A program made the position numbers and the translations under genes. 21,837 nt of DNA from Prevotella sp. UBA6429 (GTDB taxonomy: Bacteria; Bacteroidota; Bacteroidia; Bacteroidales; Bacteroidaceae), in the NCBI GenBank assembly GCA_002437285.1, contig DJOV01000010.1, positions 1 through 21,837 on the forward strand. Reading direction: 5' to 3'. Below, one piece after another: positions 1 to 7,695 of this stretch. Numbering within the stretch: the first letter of the stretch is position 1; each line of letters starts with the position of its first letter. Below the pieces are notes generated by a model, which worked only from the letters and a program-made list of their open reading frames with translations, did no database searches and was not told where the DNA came from.

Positions 1-201
1 ACAATGACGGGTGCGAGGACGTTGCGTGAGCGTCATGTGCATTCGGATCTGTGGGAGAACAATATCAGCTCTCATCACACTCCATCCATGATAACCCCGT
101 CATAGCGGCCGGACAATCCCCGAAACCGATGAAAGCCACATGCTTCTGAGCCTTTCTTGTTATTTTGTTACACCTTTCGCCCGTAATCGCCCAGTTTTTT
201 G
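1..201. other. Left-edge region without a supported gene
   Basis: I see no supported gene here. Frame 1 of the + strand is open from the window edge to a TAG at 103-105, so the last 34 codons of a gene entering from the left are possible but cannot be recognised. An 8-bp inverted repeat (ATGACGGG at 4-11, CCCGTCAT at 96-103) is too widely spaced to be convincing. The remainder is the AT-richer approach to the argS promoter. Confidence 0.3.
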
Positions 202-209
202 TAACTTTG
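202..209 (+). promoter_or_regulatory. Bacteroidetes -7 promoter box for argS
   Basis: TAACTTTG matches the Bacteroidetes consensus TAnnTTTG and lies 30 nt before the argS start codon. No clear -33 TTTG is present at the usual spacing; the nearest candidate is TTTC at 175-178. The expected transcript would carry a short A-rich leader with no Shine-Dalgarno sequence. Confidence 0.65.
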
Positions 210-239
210 CACCAAATAGGAAAATAAAAACAGCATCAG

Positions 240-2054
240 ATGAATATAGAACAAGAGATCAGCTCCGCGGCCTTGGCCGCCGTCAAGGAGCTCTATGGCG
301 TCGACGCCGCACCGTCGATGGTCCAGTTGCAGAAGACCAAGCCCGGTTTCGAGGGCAACCTCACGCTGGTGGTCTTCCCCTTCCTCAAGATGTCGCACAA
401 GAAGCCCCAGGACACCGCCGCTGAGCTCGGCGAAGCCCTCGTGCGCCTGTCGAAGGCCGTCGCTGGCTACAACGCTGTCGGCGGTTTCCTCAACCTCGTC
501 ATCGCCCCCGAGGCATGGCAGGACCTGCTCGACACCATCGACGCCGACCCCGCCTACGGCATGACACAGGCCGGCGAGGACGCTCCGCTCGTCATGGTGG
601 AGTACTCGTCGCCCAACACCAACAAGCCCCTCCACCTCGGACACGTGCGCAACAACCTCCTCGGATGGAGCCTTGCCAAGATCCTCGAGGCCAACGGCAA
701 CAAGGTGGTCAAGACCAACATCGTCAACGACCGCGGCATTCACATCATGAAGTCGATGCTCGCCTGGCTCAAGTGGGGAAACGGCTGCACACCCGAGTCG
801 ACCGGCAAGAAGGGCGACCACCTCATCGGCGACTTCTACGTGCTCTTCGACAAGCACTACCGTGAGGAGGTGGCCCAGCTCAAGGCGCAGTATGTGGCCG
901 ACGGCATGGACGAGGAGAAGGCCGAGGAGAAGGCCAAGCAGGAGTCGCCGCTCATACAGGAGGCACACCGCATGCTCGTCAAGTGGGAGCAGGGTGACAA
1001 GGAGATACGCGACCTCTGGACGAAGATGAACAACTGGGTATACGCCGGCTTCGACGAGACCTACAAGGCACTCGGCGTCAGCTTCGACAAGATCTACTAT
1101 GAGAGCAACACCTACCTCGAGGGCAAGCGCAAGGTCATGGAGGGCCTGGAGAAGGGCCTCTTCTACAAGCGCGAGGATGGCAGCGTGTGGGCTGACCTCA
1201 CCGCCGACGGCCTCGACGAGAAGCTCCTCATCCGCTCCGACGGCACGTCGGTCTACATGACCCAGGACATCGGCACCGCCGAGATGCGTTTCAACGACTT
1301 CCCCATCGACAAGATGATCTATGTCGTCGGCAATGAGCAGAACTACCACTTCCAGGTGCTCTCGCTCCTGCTCGACAAGCTCGGCTTCAAGTGGGGCAAG
1401 GACCTCGTGCACTTCTCCTACGGCATGGTCAACCTGCCCAACGGCAAGATGAAGAGCCGTGAGGGCACGGTGGTCGACGCCGACGACCTCGTGGCGCAGA
1501 TGATCGGCGAGGCGCGGCAGACCTCCGACGAGCTCGGCAAGTTCCACGACATGAGCGAGGACGAGAAGCAGGAGGTGGCGCGCATCGTCGGACTGGGCGC
1601 ACTCAAGTATTTCATCCTCAAGGTCGACGCACGCAAGAACATGCTCTTCAACCCGGCCGAGTCCATCGACTTCAACGGCAACACCGGCCCCTTCATCCAG
1701 TACACCTATGCCCGCATACAGAGCATCAAGCGCAAGGCGCACGACGCTGGCATCGACGCTCTCAAGGCCGATGCCGCCTACGCCCCCAACGCCAAGGAGG
1801 TGGAGGTCATACAGAAGCTCGATGCCTTCAAGGTGGCCGTGCGTGACGCCGGAGAGAACTACAACCCCGCCGGCATCGCCAACTACTGCTATGAGCTGAC
1901 GAAGCTCTTCAACCAGTTCTACCACGACTACAGCATCCTCTCTGCCGACACCGACGCCGAGAAGGCCTTCCGCCTGAAGCTCGCCGCCAACGTGGGCAAG
2001 ACGCTCCGCAACGGCATGGGCCTGCTGGGCATTGAGGTGCCCGAGCGCATGTAA
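240..2054 (+). CDS. argS: Arginyl-tRNA synthetase (class I)
   Basis: Cytoplasmic ArgRS charges tRNA-Arg with arginine using ATP. The 604-residue length is normal for the family. An N-terminal ArgRS-specific domain occupies roughly residues 1-100. The class I HIGH motif appears as HLGH at 132-135 (context NKPLHLGHVRNN). The KMSKS-equivalent loop is KMKSR at 403-407, followed by EGT. The C-terminal third is the helical anticodon-binding (DALR-type) domain, beginning around FIQYTYARIQS. The start ATG at 240 follows a promoter box by 30 nt and gives the complete N-terminal domain. The next gene begins 3 nt after the stop, so the two are very likely co-transcribed and perhaps translationally coupled. 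A 909-codon open frame on the opposite strand is a composition shadow. Confidence 0.97.
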   Translation: MNIEQEISSAALAAVKELYGVDAAPSMVQLQKTKPGFEGNLTLVVFPFLKMSHKKPQDTAAELGEALVRLSKAVAGYNAVGGFLNLVIAPEAWQDLLDTIDADPAYGMTQAGEDAPLVMVEYSSPNTNKPLHLGHVRNNLLGWSLAKILEANGNKVVKTNIVNDRGIHIMKSMLAWLKWGNGCTPESTGKKGDHLIGDFYVLFDKHYREEVAQLKAQYVADGMDEEKAEEKAKQESPLIQEAHRMLVKWEQGDKEIRDLWTKMNNWVYAGFDETYKALGVSFDKIYYESNTYLEGKRKVMEGLEKGLFYKREDGSVWADLTADGLDEKLLIRSDGTSVYMTQDIGTAEMRFNDFPIDKMIYVVGNEQNYHFQVLSLLLDKLGFKWGKDLVHFSYGMVNLPNGKMKSREGTVVDADDLVAQMIGEARQTSDELGKFHDMSEDEKQEVARIVGLGALKYFILKVDARKNMLFNPAESIDFNGNTGPFIQYTYARIQSIKRKAHDAGIDALKADAAYAPNAKEVEVIQKLDAFKVAVRDAGENYNPAGIANYCYELTKLFNQFYHDYSILSADTDAEKAFRLKLAANVGKTLRNGMGLLGIEVPERM

Positions 2055-2057
2055 GCC

Positions 2058-2972
2058 ATGCCACACGACGACAGACGCCTGCCCGAGGGTACCCGCGAGG
2101 TGGCCCGCGAGGCGGGCGACCCCTCGCGCGAGTGGCTGGAGCGCTGCGCACGGGAGGACAAGCTCTTCATGACCGACGACGAGCGGGCCCTGTGGACCAT
2201 CCTGAGGGCACTGCCGCCGTCGTGCCGTTTCGTGCGACAGCACATCGTCGGACCGTACATCGCCGACTTTGCCTGTCCTGCCCGGCGCCTCATCGTGGAG
2301 CTTGCGGGCAAGTATCATTTCCGCGGAGAGCGACCCGTGGCCGACGACCGGCGCCGCGCCGACCTCAATGCCATGGGCTACACCGTGGCGGCCGTAACCC
2401 CAGAGGAGGTGGCTACGGCTCCCCGACGTGTGGCCCGACAAATCCAAGACATCCTTCACCACATGGACATATCTTATCCTACACACACCGCGGCGGAGCC
2501 GGCGGCCTCGCACCCCAAGGCAGGGCAGGCCACATCCGGTGCCCCGCGGTTGCAACTGCCGCCCGAGGTGACGGCCAACGCCTGGGCGGTCGATGCCGCC
2601 TGCTCGGGAAACCCGGGTCCCATGGAGTATCAGGGCATCGACCTTGCCACCGGACAGCAGGTGTTTCACTACGGGCCTGTGCACGGCACCAACAACATCG
2701 GCGAGTTCCTGGCCATCGTCCATGCGCTGGCCCTCTGGGACAAGCAGGGCGTCACAGACAAGACGCTCTACTCCGACTCCTACAACGCCATCCTCTGGGT
2801 GAAGAAGAAGCAGTGTCGCACCAAGCTCGTGCGCAACGCACAGACCGAACAGCTCTACCAGGTCATACAGCGGGCCGAGCAGTGGTTGCGCAACCACTCC
2901 GTCAAGGTGCCCATCCTGCAGTGGGACACGCGGCGATGGGGAGACATCCCTGCCGACTTCGGGCGCAAGTGA
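2058..2972 (+). CDS. DUF559 nuclease-like domain fused to RNase HI
   Basis: This 304-residue protein has two domains in one frame. Residues about 40-130 resemble DUF559, a Vsr-like PD-(D/E)XK fold: ERALWTILR at 43-50, FVRQHIVGPYIADF at 58-71, then VELAGKYH at 80-87. The family normally has ELDG, so the third catalytic position is Ala83. After a linker at about 135-172, residues 173-304 form an RNase HI close to the Bacillus halodurans enzyme: D179 with GNPGP, TNNIGEFLAIVHAL with E216, YSDS with D240, and a C-terminal WGDIPADFGRK supplying D296 and D300. It should cut the RNA strand of RNA-DNA hybrids. The hybrid-binding (viroplasmin-like) domain usual at the N-terminus is replaced. ATG 2058 is 3 nt after argS. 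An internal ATG at 2463 could make RNase H alone, but no initiation signal marks it. The RNase H assignment is firm; the role of the N-terminal domain is unknown. Confidence 0.85.
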   Translation: MPHDDRRLPEGTREVAREAGDPSREWLERCAREDKLFMTDDERALWTILRALPPSCRFVRQHIVGPYIADFACPARRLIVELAGKYHFRGERPVADDRRRADLNAMGYTVAAVTPEEVATAPRRVARQIQDILHHMDISYPTHTAAEPAASHPKAGQATSGAPRLQLPPEVTANAWAVDAACSGNPGPMEYQGIDLATGQQVFHYGPVHGTNNIGEFLAIVHALALWDKQGVTDKTLYSDSYNAILWVKKKQCRTKLVRNAQTEQLYQVIQRAEQWLRNHSVKVPILQWDTRRWGDIPADFGRK

Positions 2973-3082
2973 GTGACGAAAAAATGAGTGTGCGTGTGCT
3001 GATTATCGGCCATACATATTAAAAATACCAAAAATTACTCCTGTTTTATCGTTTTTTGTTCCTCACTCTCTGAAAAAAAACG

Positions 3083-3090
3083 TATCTTTG
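3083..3090 (+). promoter_or_regulatory. -7 promoter box for the large secreted protein
   Basis: TATCTTTG matches TAnnTTTG. A TTTG at 3055-3058 could be the -33 element, but the 24-nt spacer is a little longer than usual. The box lies in an AT-rich gap 84 nt before the start at 3175, so the mRNA would have a leader of roughly 80 nt. That suits a highly expressed gene. Confidence 0.65.
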
Positions 3091-3174
3091 CCAACGACTT
3101 ACGTATTACTACAACAGCAAATTAAAAATAGGTAAAATTACAATCTTCTAATTATTCATTATTTATTCACTAAC

Positions 3175-6100
3175 ATGAGAAAAGTATTACTGCTCTCGCT
3201 TGCAACAGTGCTGGCCGCACCGGCATTCGCGCAAGATCAGGTTGGCGACGACTGCACCAAGTACATCGTCAACGCTGGTTTCGACGAGGACCTGACGTGG
3301 AACCTCGACGGTTCTACGAAGCCCATCGTTGACAAGTCAACTAATCTTTCCACCCGCACCCAGGCTTGGCTCGCTGCCGATGGCTCCGGTTACGGATGGG
3401 GTGGCATCAGCTCCAAGAAGCGTACGGACGGCCTGGAGTTTGGCTGGAACGGTTTCTTCGGCCACGTGAAGGGTTGGACCGCTGCCAATGGCAACGGCAA
3501 CAAGTTGGCTGAGTGGACCTACTTCGGAACGGCTCCCTATGGCCTCGCCGAGAAGGCTGTGCCAATCTCTGATGATAGCGACGGCTCGCTCGTTCCCCCC
3601 GCTACCAAGCCCGATGAGGCTCAGGGTGACGACAACAAGGGATTCCTCTATCTGCGCGCCGGATGGGGCGGATGGGCCACTTACTCACAGAACGTGCATG
3701 TGCCCGTGGGTAAGTACACCTTGTCTTATTGGGTCTACAACCTTAACTATGAGAAAAGTAAGAGCAACACGGGCGTGAAGAACCTCACGCAGGTGATCTG
3801 CCGCCGCGACACGGTGCAGGACGCTGAGGGCTTCAACGCTCAAGAGTGGACCAAGCACACCATCGATATCACTGCTACCGATTCGCTCAACATCACCTTC
3901 GGCTTCAAGTCAAACGGCGGTTCTGCCTCCAACCCCTACGTTGTCATCGATGACATCCGTCTCGTGAAGACTGCCGATGTGACACGCGAGGAAATCATCG
4001 CCAGCGACATCGACGTGCTCCTCAGCGAGATGGATGAGTACGAGGGTCAGCTGACCGATTACCAGGGTGTCGTGTCTGAGATCGAGGACGCCAAGGGCGC
4101 TGCCATGGATGCTCAGGGTGAGACCGATGTCGAGGCTCTCCAGGCTGGCTACGATGCCGCTGCTGCCGCTGTGGCTCGTTTCAAGGCTGTGCTCGACAAT
4201 ATTAATAAAGTGCAGGCGCTCGAGAAGAAGGCTACGGCAATGCGCGAGAACGATTATCCCGGAAAGGACGCCCTCGACGAGGCCATCAACGCTGCAGAGG
4301 AGGCCATCACCAATGGTACCACCACTGACATCGAGGCTCAGATCGCTGCGCTCGACGCTGCCATCAAGAACTACCTCGCCAGCAAGGAGGCCACAGAGGC
4401 CGATCCCGCTGACTTCACTTACTACACACAGAATCCTTGGTTCATCAAGGACGGTCTGGAGCCCACGGTCAACGCTGACGGCTCTTGCACCTATCCCAAC
4501 GCTACCAAGGAGGACGGCTCTGCCAACTACACTGCCGGCAGCGGCAACGCTGACTTCACCTCTACGGGCTGGTACAAGGGCTCGTTCACCGCAGGTGACC
4601 AGCGTCTCAACTTCGCACAGGGACGTTCTTGCTGGAACGCATGGGGCACCAACTTCGCTGAGATCAGCGTCAACCAGGACATCGAGGGTCTGCCCAACGG
4701 CTACTACTCGGTCTCTGGCGACCTCATCACACAGGCTGACTATGTGACCGACCAGCACGTCTTCGCCAAGAGCGCTCTCGAGGAGTCTAACTCTGAGGCT
4801 CTGACCTCTGGCAACTGGACGGATACCAACGACGGCACATGGACCACACTGACTTCCGGCAAGGTGCTCGTCTTCGACGGCAAGCTCACCATCGGCGCTG
4901 CCGGCACTGGTGCCAACGGCAACCAGAGTGGCTGGTTCTGCGCTACCAACTTCAAGCTCAACTACCTGGGCAAGGCTACTGACGAGCAGATCGCTGCTGC
5001 TATCGCCAAGAAGGAGCAGGACGCTACAGCACTCGTGGCCGGCATGCACTACGCTGGCGACAAGGCTTCCGTACAGGACAGCATCAACGCTTACAACACC
5101 TCGAAGGACATCTATGTCCTCAACGGCGGTATCGCTCTGGGCAAGGCTTCTGAGGCTAAGTACACGGAGGTCATGGCTGAGGGTAAGACCATCCCGACGG
5201 TCGCTGCCAAGATCGCTGACGAGAGCTCTTATGCTCCTGTTCACAACATCGCTGCTTACGCTTGGGAGAAGACCAACAGCTACCTCGCTTCTGACACCGC
5301 TACCTACAAGAAGGTCGACGGCAAGATCAGCGAGCTGAAGCGCTACGTGGAGACATACTACAACGCTGCCCACAACGTTGACTCGGTCTCTAACAGCCTG
5401 ACTTCTGCCACCGCCAAGGAGGCTCTCGCCAACACGATCGCCAAGCAGGTTGAGGTGCTCACACTCGGCGACACCATCCAGAACGCCAACACTGTCAACG
5501 CTCTCGTCGCTCAGCTCAACGCTGCCATCTCCAAGGCTGAGGCCCAGGAGGCTTACGAGAAGAACCCGAACGCTACCGACTACACGGGTAACATCCAGAA
5601 CCCCGATGCTGCTGCCGAGACTGGCTGGAACATCAACAAGGGTAACGGCAACACCAACACGGCAAGTGGACAGTACTATGACAACCGTCAGACAAGCCAC
5701 CGCTACTTCGACTCTTACAACAGCACGAAGGGTGCGCTCAACTACTACGCTGACCAGAAGGTCGAGGGTCTGCCCAACGGTACCTACGAGGTCTCTGTCT
5801 ACACACGTACTCCTGCAGCTGGCGCTTTCGTCTTCTCTGCCAATGGCGAGAACAAGGCTGACACCACATGGCAAGAGATTCCTGTGAACTACTTCAACTA
5901 CACGCACAACGACTTCGGCATCGGTGGTAACACTGCCGCTGACGGCTCTGACTCTATCATCGTGGCTGCCGACAAGTTCGGCCCGCTGTGGGAGGAGGCT
6001 ACGCGTGCTTACAACGCTGATCCTAACAATACCGAAATGGGTGCCATCTACGCTGCCAACAATGGCCAAGGCTACGGCTGGCAGAAGCAGACTTGGACTG

Positions 6101-6396
6101 CCGAGGTCATCAACCACGAGCTCACCATCGGTATGACCACTGACTCGCTCCGCACTCCGAAGGCCTTCGAGGGCAACTGGTTCTCAGTTGTCGACTGGGG
6201 TCTGAAGCTCCTCAAGGCTGGCGACAACAACGGTTGGAACGGTCCTATCACCGGTGTGACTGAGATCAAGACCAACGCCGCCCTGAAGGCTGACGCTATC
6301 TACACCATCAACGGACAGCGTGTCGCCAAGATGGCTAAGCCCGGTCTCTACATCGTTGTCGAGAACGGCAAGGCCAAGAAGGTCATGATGAAGTAA
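3175..6396 (+). CDS. Large modular secreted protein with Por-like C-terminal tail
   Basis: This 1073-residue protein has no known enzymatic signature. A signal peptide (MRKVLLLSLATVLAAPAFA) ends in AFA before Gln20. Three beta-rich, carbohydrate-binding-module-like segments follow at about 25-265, 420-600 and 805-1020. They are separated by alanine-rich helical stretches at about 270-415 and 605-800 that resemble FIVAR/coiled-coil spacers. Modules 2 and 3 share the phrase EGLPNG(Y/T)Y at residues 504-511 and 864-871, so they appear duplicated. The C-terminus (about 1040-1073; IYTINGQRV, then KPGLYIV and GKAKKVMMK) resembles the Bacteroidetes Por/T9SS sorting tail, so export to the surface or medium is inferred. 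The codon choice is strongly restricted (AAG, CTC, GCT, AAC), suggesting high expression. It has its own promoter and a strong terminator. It could be an adhesin or glycan-binding protein; the function is not established. Confidence 0.85.
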   Translation: MRKVLLLSLATVLAAPAFAQDQVGDDCTKYIVNAGFDEDLTWNLDGSTKPIVDKSTNLSTRTQAWLAADGSGYGWGGISSKKRTDGLEFGWNGFFGHVKGWTAANGNGNKLAEWTYFGTAPYGLAEKAVPISDDSDGSLVPPATKPDEAQGDDNKGFLYLRAGWGGWATYSQNVHVPVGKYTLSYWVYNLNYEKSKSNTGVKNLTQVICRRDTVQDAEGFNAQEWTKHTIDITATDSLNITFGFKSNGGSASNPYVVIDDIRLVKTADVTREEIIASDIDVLLSEMDEYEGQLTDYQGVVSEIEDAKGAAMDAQGETDVEALQAGYDAAAAAVARFKAVLDNINKVQALEKKATAMRENDYPGKDALDEAINAAEEAITNGTTTDIEAQIAALDAAIKNYLASKEATEADPADFTYYTQNPWFIKDGLEPTVNADGSCTYPNATKEDGSANYTAGSGNADFTSTGWYKGSFTAGDQRLNFAQGRSCWNAWGTNFAEISVNQDIEGLPNGYYSVSGDLITQADYVTDQHVFAKSALEESNSEALTSGNWTDTNDGTWTTLTSGKVLVFDGKLTIGAAGTGANGNQSGWFCATNFKLNYLGKATDEQIAAAIAKKEQDATALVAGMHYAGDKASVQDSINAYNTSKDIYVLNGGIALGKASEAKYTEVMAEGKTIPTVAAKIADESSYAPVHNIAAYAWEKTNSYLASDTATYKKVDGKISELKRYVETYYNAAHNVDSVSNSLTSATAKEALANTIAKQVEVLTLGDTIQNANTVNALVAQLNAAISKAEAQEAYEKNPNATDYTGNIQNPDAAAETGWNINKGNGNTNTASGQYYDNRQTSHRYFDSYNSTKGALNYYADQKVEGLPNGTYEVSVYTRTPAAGAFVFSANGENKADTTWQEIPVNYFNYTHNDFGIGGNTAADGSDSIIVAADKFGPLWEEATRAYNADPNNTEMGAIYAANNGQGYGWQKQTWTAEVINHELTIGMTTDSLRTPKAFEGNWFSVVDWGLKLLKAGDNNGWNGPITGVTEIKTNAALKADAIYTINGQRVAKMAKPGLYIVVENGKAKKVMMK

Positions 6397-6430
6397 TCGG
6401 TCTTCGATCGGACACTTATCGATAAAATAG

Positions 6431-6453
6431 GGTCGGCGGAACAGCCGCTGACC
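6431..6453 (+). other. Stem-loop in the 3' UTR of the secreted-protein gene
   Basis: A 9-bp stem (6431-6439 with 6445-6453, one G-U pair) closes a 5-nt loop, 34 nt after the stop codon and just ahead of the main terminator hairpin. It has no U-tract of its own and may protect the 3' end of the transcript. Confidence 0.5.
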
Positions 6454-6464
6454 TTATAAATAAA

Positions 6465-6506
6465 AAAAAGCTCCCCAAGACGCATGTGTGTCTTGGGGAG
6501 CTTTTT
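6465..6506. terminator. Strong bidirectional intrinsic terminator
   Basis: A perfect 17-bp stem pairs 6465-6481 with 6490-6506 around an 8-nt loop. The core is GCTCCCCAAGAC, flanked by an A-run on the left and a T-run on the right, so it should terminate transcription from either side. It separates the secreted-protein gene from ribD. It also rules out the upstream in-frame ATG at 6484 as the ribD start, because that codon lies in the loop. Confidence 0.9.
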
Positions 6507-6529
6507 ATGGTCTTTTCCCAATTATTCAT

Positions 6530-6537
6530 TACCTTTG
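6530..6537 (+). promoter_or_regulatory. -7 promoter box for ribD
   Basis: TACCTTTG matches TAnnTTTG, 24 nt after the terminator stem and 24 nt before the ribD ATG at 6562. No good -33 element is visible. Confidence 0.65.
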
Positions 6538-6561
6538 CCACCACATTTATCATCCATCACC

Positions 6562-7593
6562 ATGACCCAACAACAAATAGACGAATCTTTCATGCGGCGC
6601 TGCCTGCAGATAGCGCGCGGCGGACGCTTGACCGCCAAGCCCAACCCTTCGGTGGGGGCCGTCATCGTGGCGGCCGACGGACGGATCATCGGCGAGGGCT
6701 TCACGTCGGCCTATGGCGGACCGCACGCGGAGGTCAACGCCTTTGCCTCGGTGAAGCCGGAGGATGAGGCCTTGCTGACCGGCGCCACCATCTATGTGTC
6801 CTTGGAGCCGTGCTCCCACTGGGGGCACACACCGCCCTGTTGTGACCTCATCATCCGCAAGGGGGTCAGGCGCTGCGTCTGCGGCTGCGCCGATCCCTTT
6901 GCCCAGGTGCAGGGACGGGGCATCGAGCGCATGCGACAGGCGGGCATCGAGGTCACCGTGGGGGTGCTGCGCGACGAGTGTATGGCTTCCAACCGTGCTT
7001 TCATGACCGTGAACGAGCGCCACCGGCCTTTCATCTTGCTCAAGTGGGCGGAGACGGCCAATCATATCGTGGGATATAAGGCGCAGCGCTGTCTTTCGGT
7101 GCCGCAGCGGGAGAACGGGATGCAGCAGCCGACGCAGGGCCATGCCTCTGCGCCCTTGCGCCTCTCCTCGCCCTTCACGCAGATGCTGGTGCATAGGCTC
7201 CGTGCCCATGCCGATGCCATCCTTGTCGGAAGGGGCACGCTCGAGGCCGACCATCCGCGTCTCGATGTCAGGGAGTGGAGCGGCCCGTCGCCCGAGCGAC
7301 TGGTGCTCACGAGGCATCCCGAACGGGTGCCGGAGGGATTCTTGCCCTTTGCGGACATCCCGTCAGCGCTGGCTCATCTCTCCGAACACAAGCGACAGAG
7401 CCTCATCGTGGAGGGTGGCCCCACGACGCTGCAGGCTTTCATCGACGCTGACCTCTGGGATGAGATACGCGTCGAGACGGCGCCCTTCACCGTAGGCGAT
7501 GGCGTGAAAGCGCCCGAAATGCCTGACGCGGCGGTGCTCGGAAGTACCACATGCTATGACGGACGTGTCATCAGGCTGTACAGGCGGAGATAG
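6562..7593 (+). CDS. ribD: Bifunctional riboflavin deaminase/reductase RibD
   Basis: RibD carries out two consecutive cytoplasmic steps of riboflavin synthesis: deamination of the diaminopyrimidine intermediate, then NADPH reduction of its ribose. The N-terminal deaminase has the zinc ligands H55-A-E57 (HAEVNAF) and C84 and C93 in PCSHWGHTPPC. The C-terminal reductase begins near ILLKWAETANH and contains VHRLRAHADAILVG and a late EGGPTTLQAF segment. The length from ATG 6562 is 343 residues, usual for the family. An in-frame ATG at 6484 is rejected because it lies inside the terminator loop and upstream of the promoter box. The reductase opening reads WAETANH where the common form is WAxSxDG, a modest divergence. 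No other rib gene is nearby. Confidence 0.95.
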   Translation: MTQQQIDESFMRRCLQIARGGRLTAKPNPSVGAVIVAADGRIIGEGFTSAYGGPHAEVNAFASVKPEDEALLTGATIYVSLEPCSHWGHTPPCCDLIIRKGVRRCVCGCADPFAQVQGRGIERMRQAGIEVTVGVLRDECMASNRAFMTVNERHRPFILLKWAETANHIVGYKAQRCLSVPQRENGMQQPTQGHASAPLRLSSPFTQMLVHRLRAHADAILVGRGTLEADHPRLDVREWSGPSPERLVLTRHPERVPEGFLPFADIPSALAHLSEHKRQSLIVEGGPTTLQAFIDADLWDEIRVETAPFTVGDGVKAPEMPDAAVLGSTTCYDGRVIRLYRRR

Positions 7594-7656
7594 TGAAAAA
7601 TCCTTAATAATCTTTCGGATGCGAGCGGGAAAAGCGAGTGGGTTTATTATTTTGCG

Positions 7657-7664
7657 TAACTTTG
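7657..7664 (+). promoter_or_regulatory. -7 promoter box for dsbD
   Basis: TAACTTTG matches TAnnTTTG and lies 31 nt before the dsbD start, after a 100-nt gap from ribD. The -33 region is poor. Confidence 0.65.
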
Positions 7665-7670
7665 CATGAT

Positions 7671-7683
7671 AATTTGTCAAATT
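7671..7683. promoter_or_regulatory. Short palindrome at the predicted dsbD transcription start
   Basis: AATTTG-T-CAAATT is a perfect 6-bp inverted repeat with a 1-nt centre, about 7 nt downstream of the -7 box. That position would suit a repressor operator, but a palindrome of this length can arise by chance in AT-rich sequence. Confidence 0.25.
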
Positions 7684-7695
7684 TAACACCATCAG

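Noticed and set aside
168..2897. 909-codon open frame on the - strand opposite argS and the RNase H fusion
   Set aside because: It exactly shadows two well-recognised + strand genes with GC-rich third positions, and its translation is low-complexity (Leu/Val/His/Glu-rich) without motifs.
3910..6117. 735-codon open frame on the - strand opposite the secreted protein
   Set aside because: Valine/serine/leucine-rich shadow created by the biased codons of the + strand gene.
6484..6561. Upstream ATG extending RibD by 26 residues
   Set aside because: It lies in the terminator loop and upstream of the promoter box; the family start matches ATG 6562.
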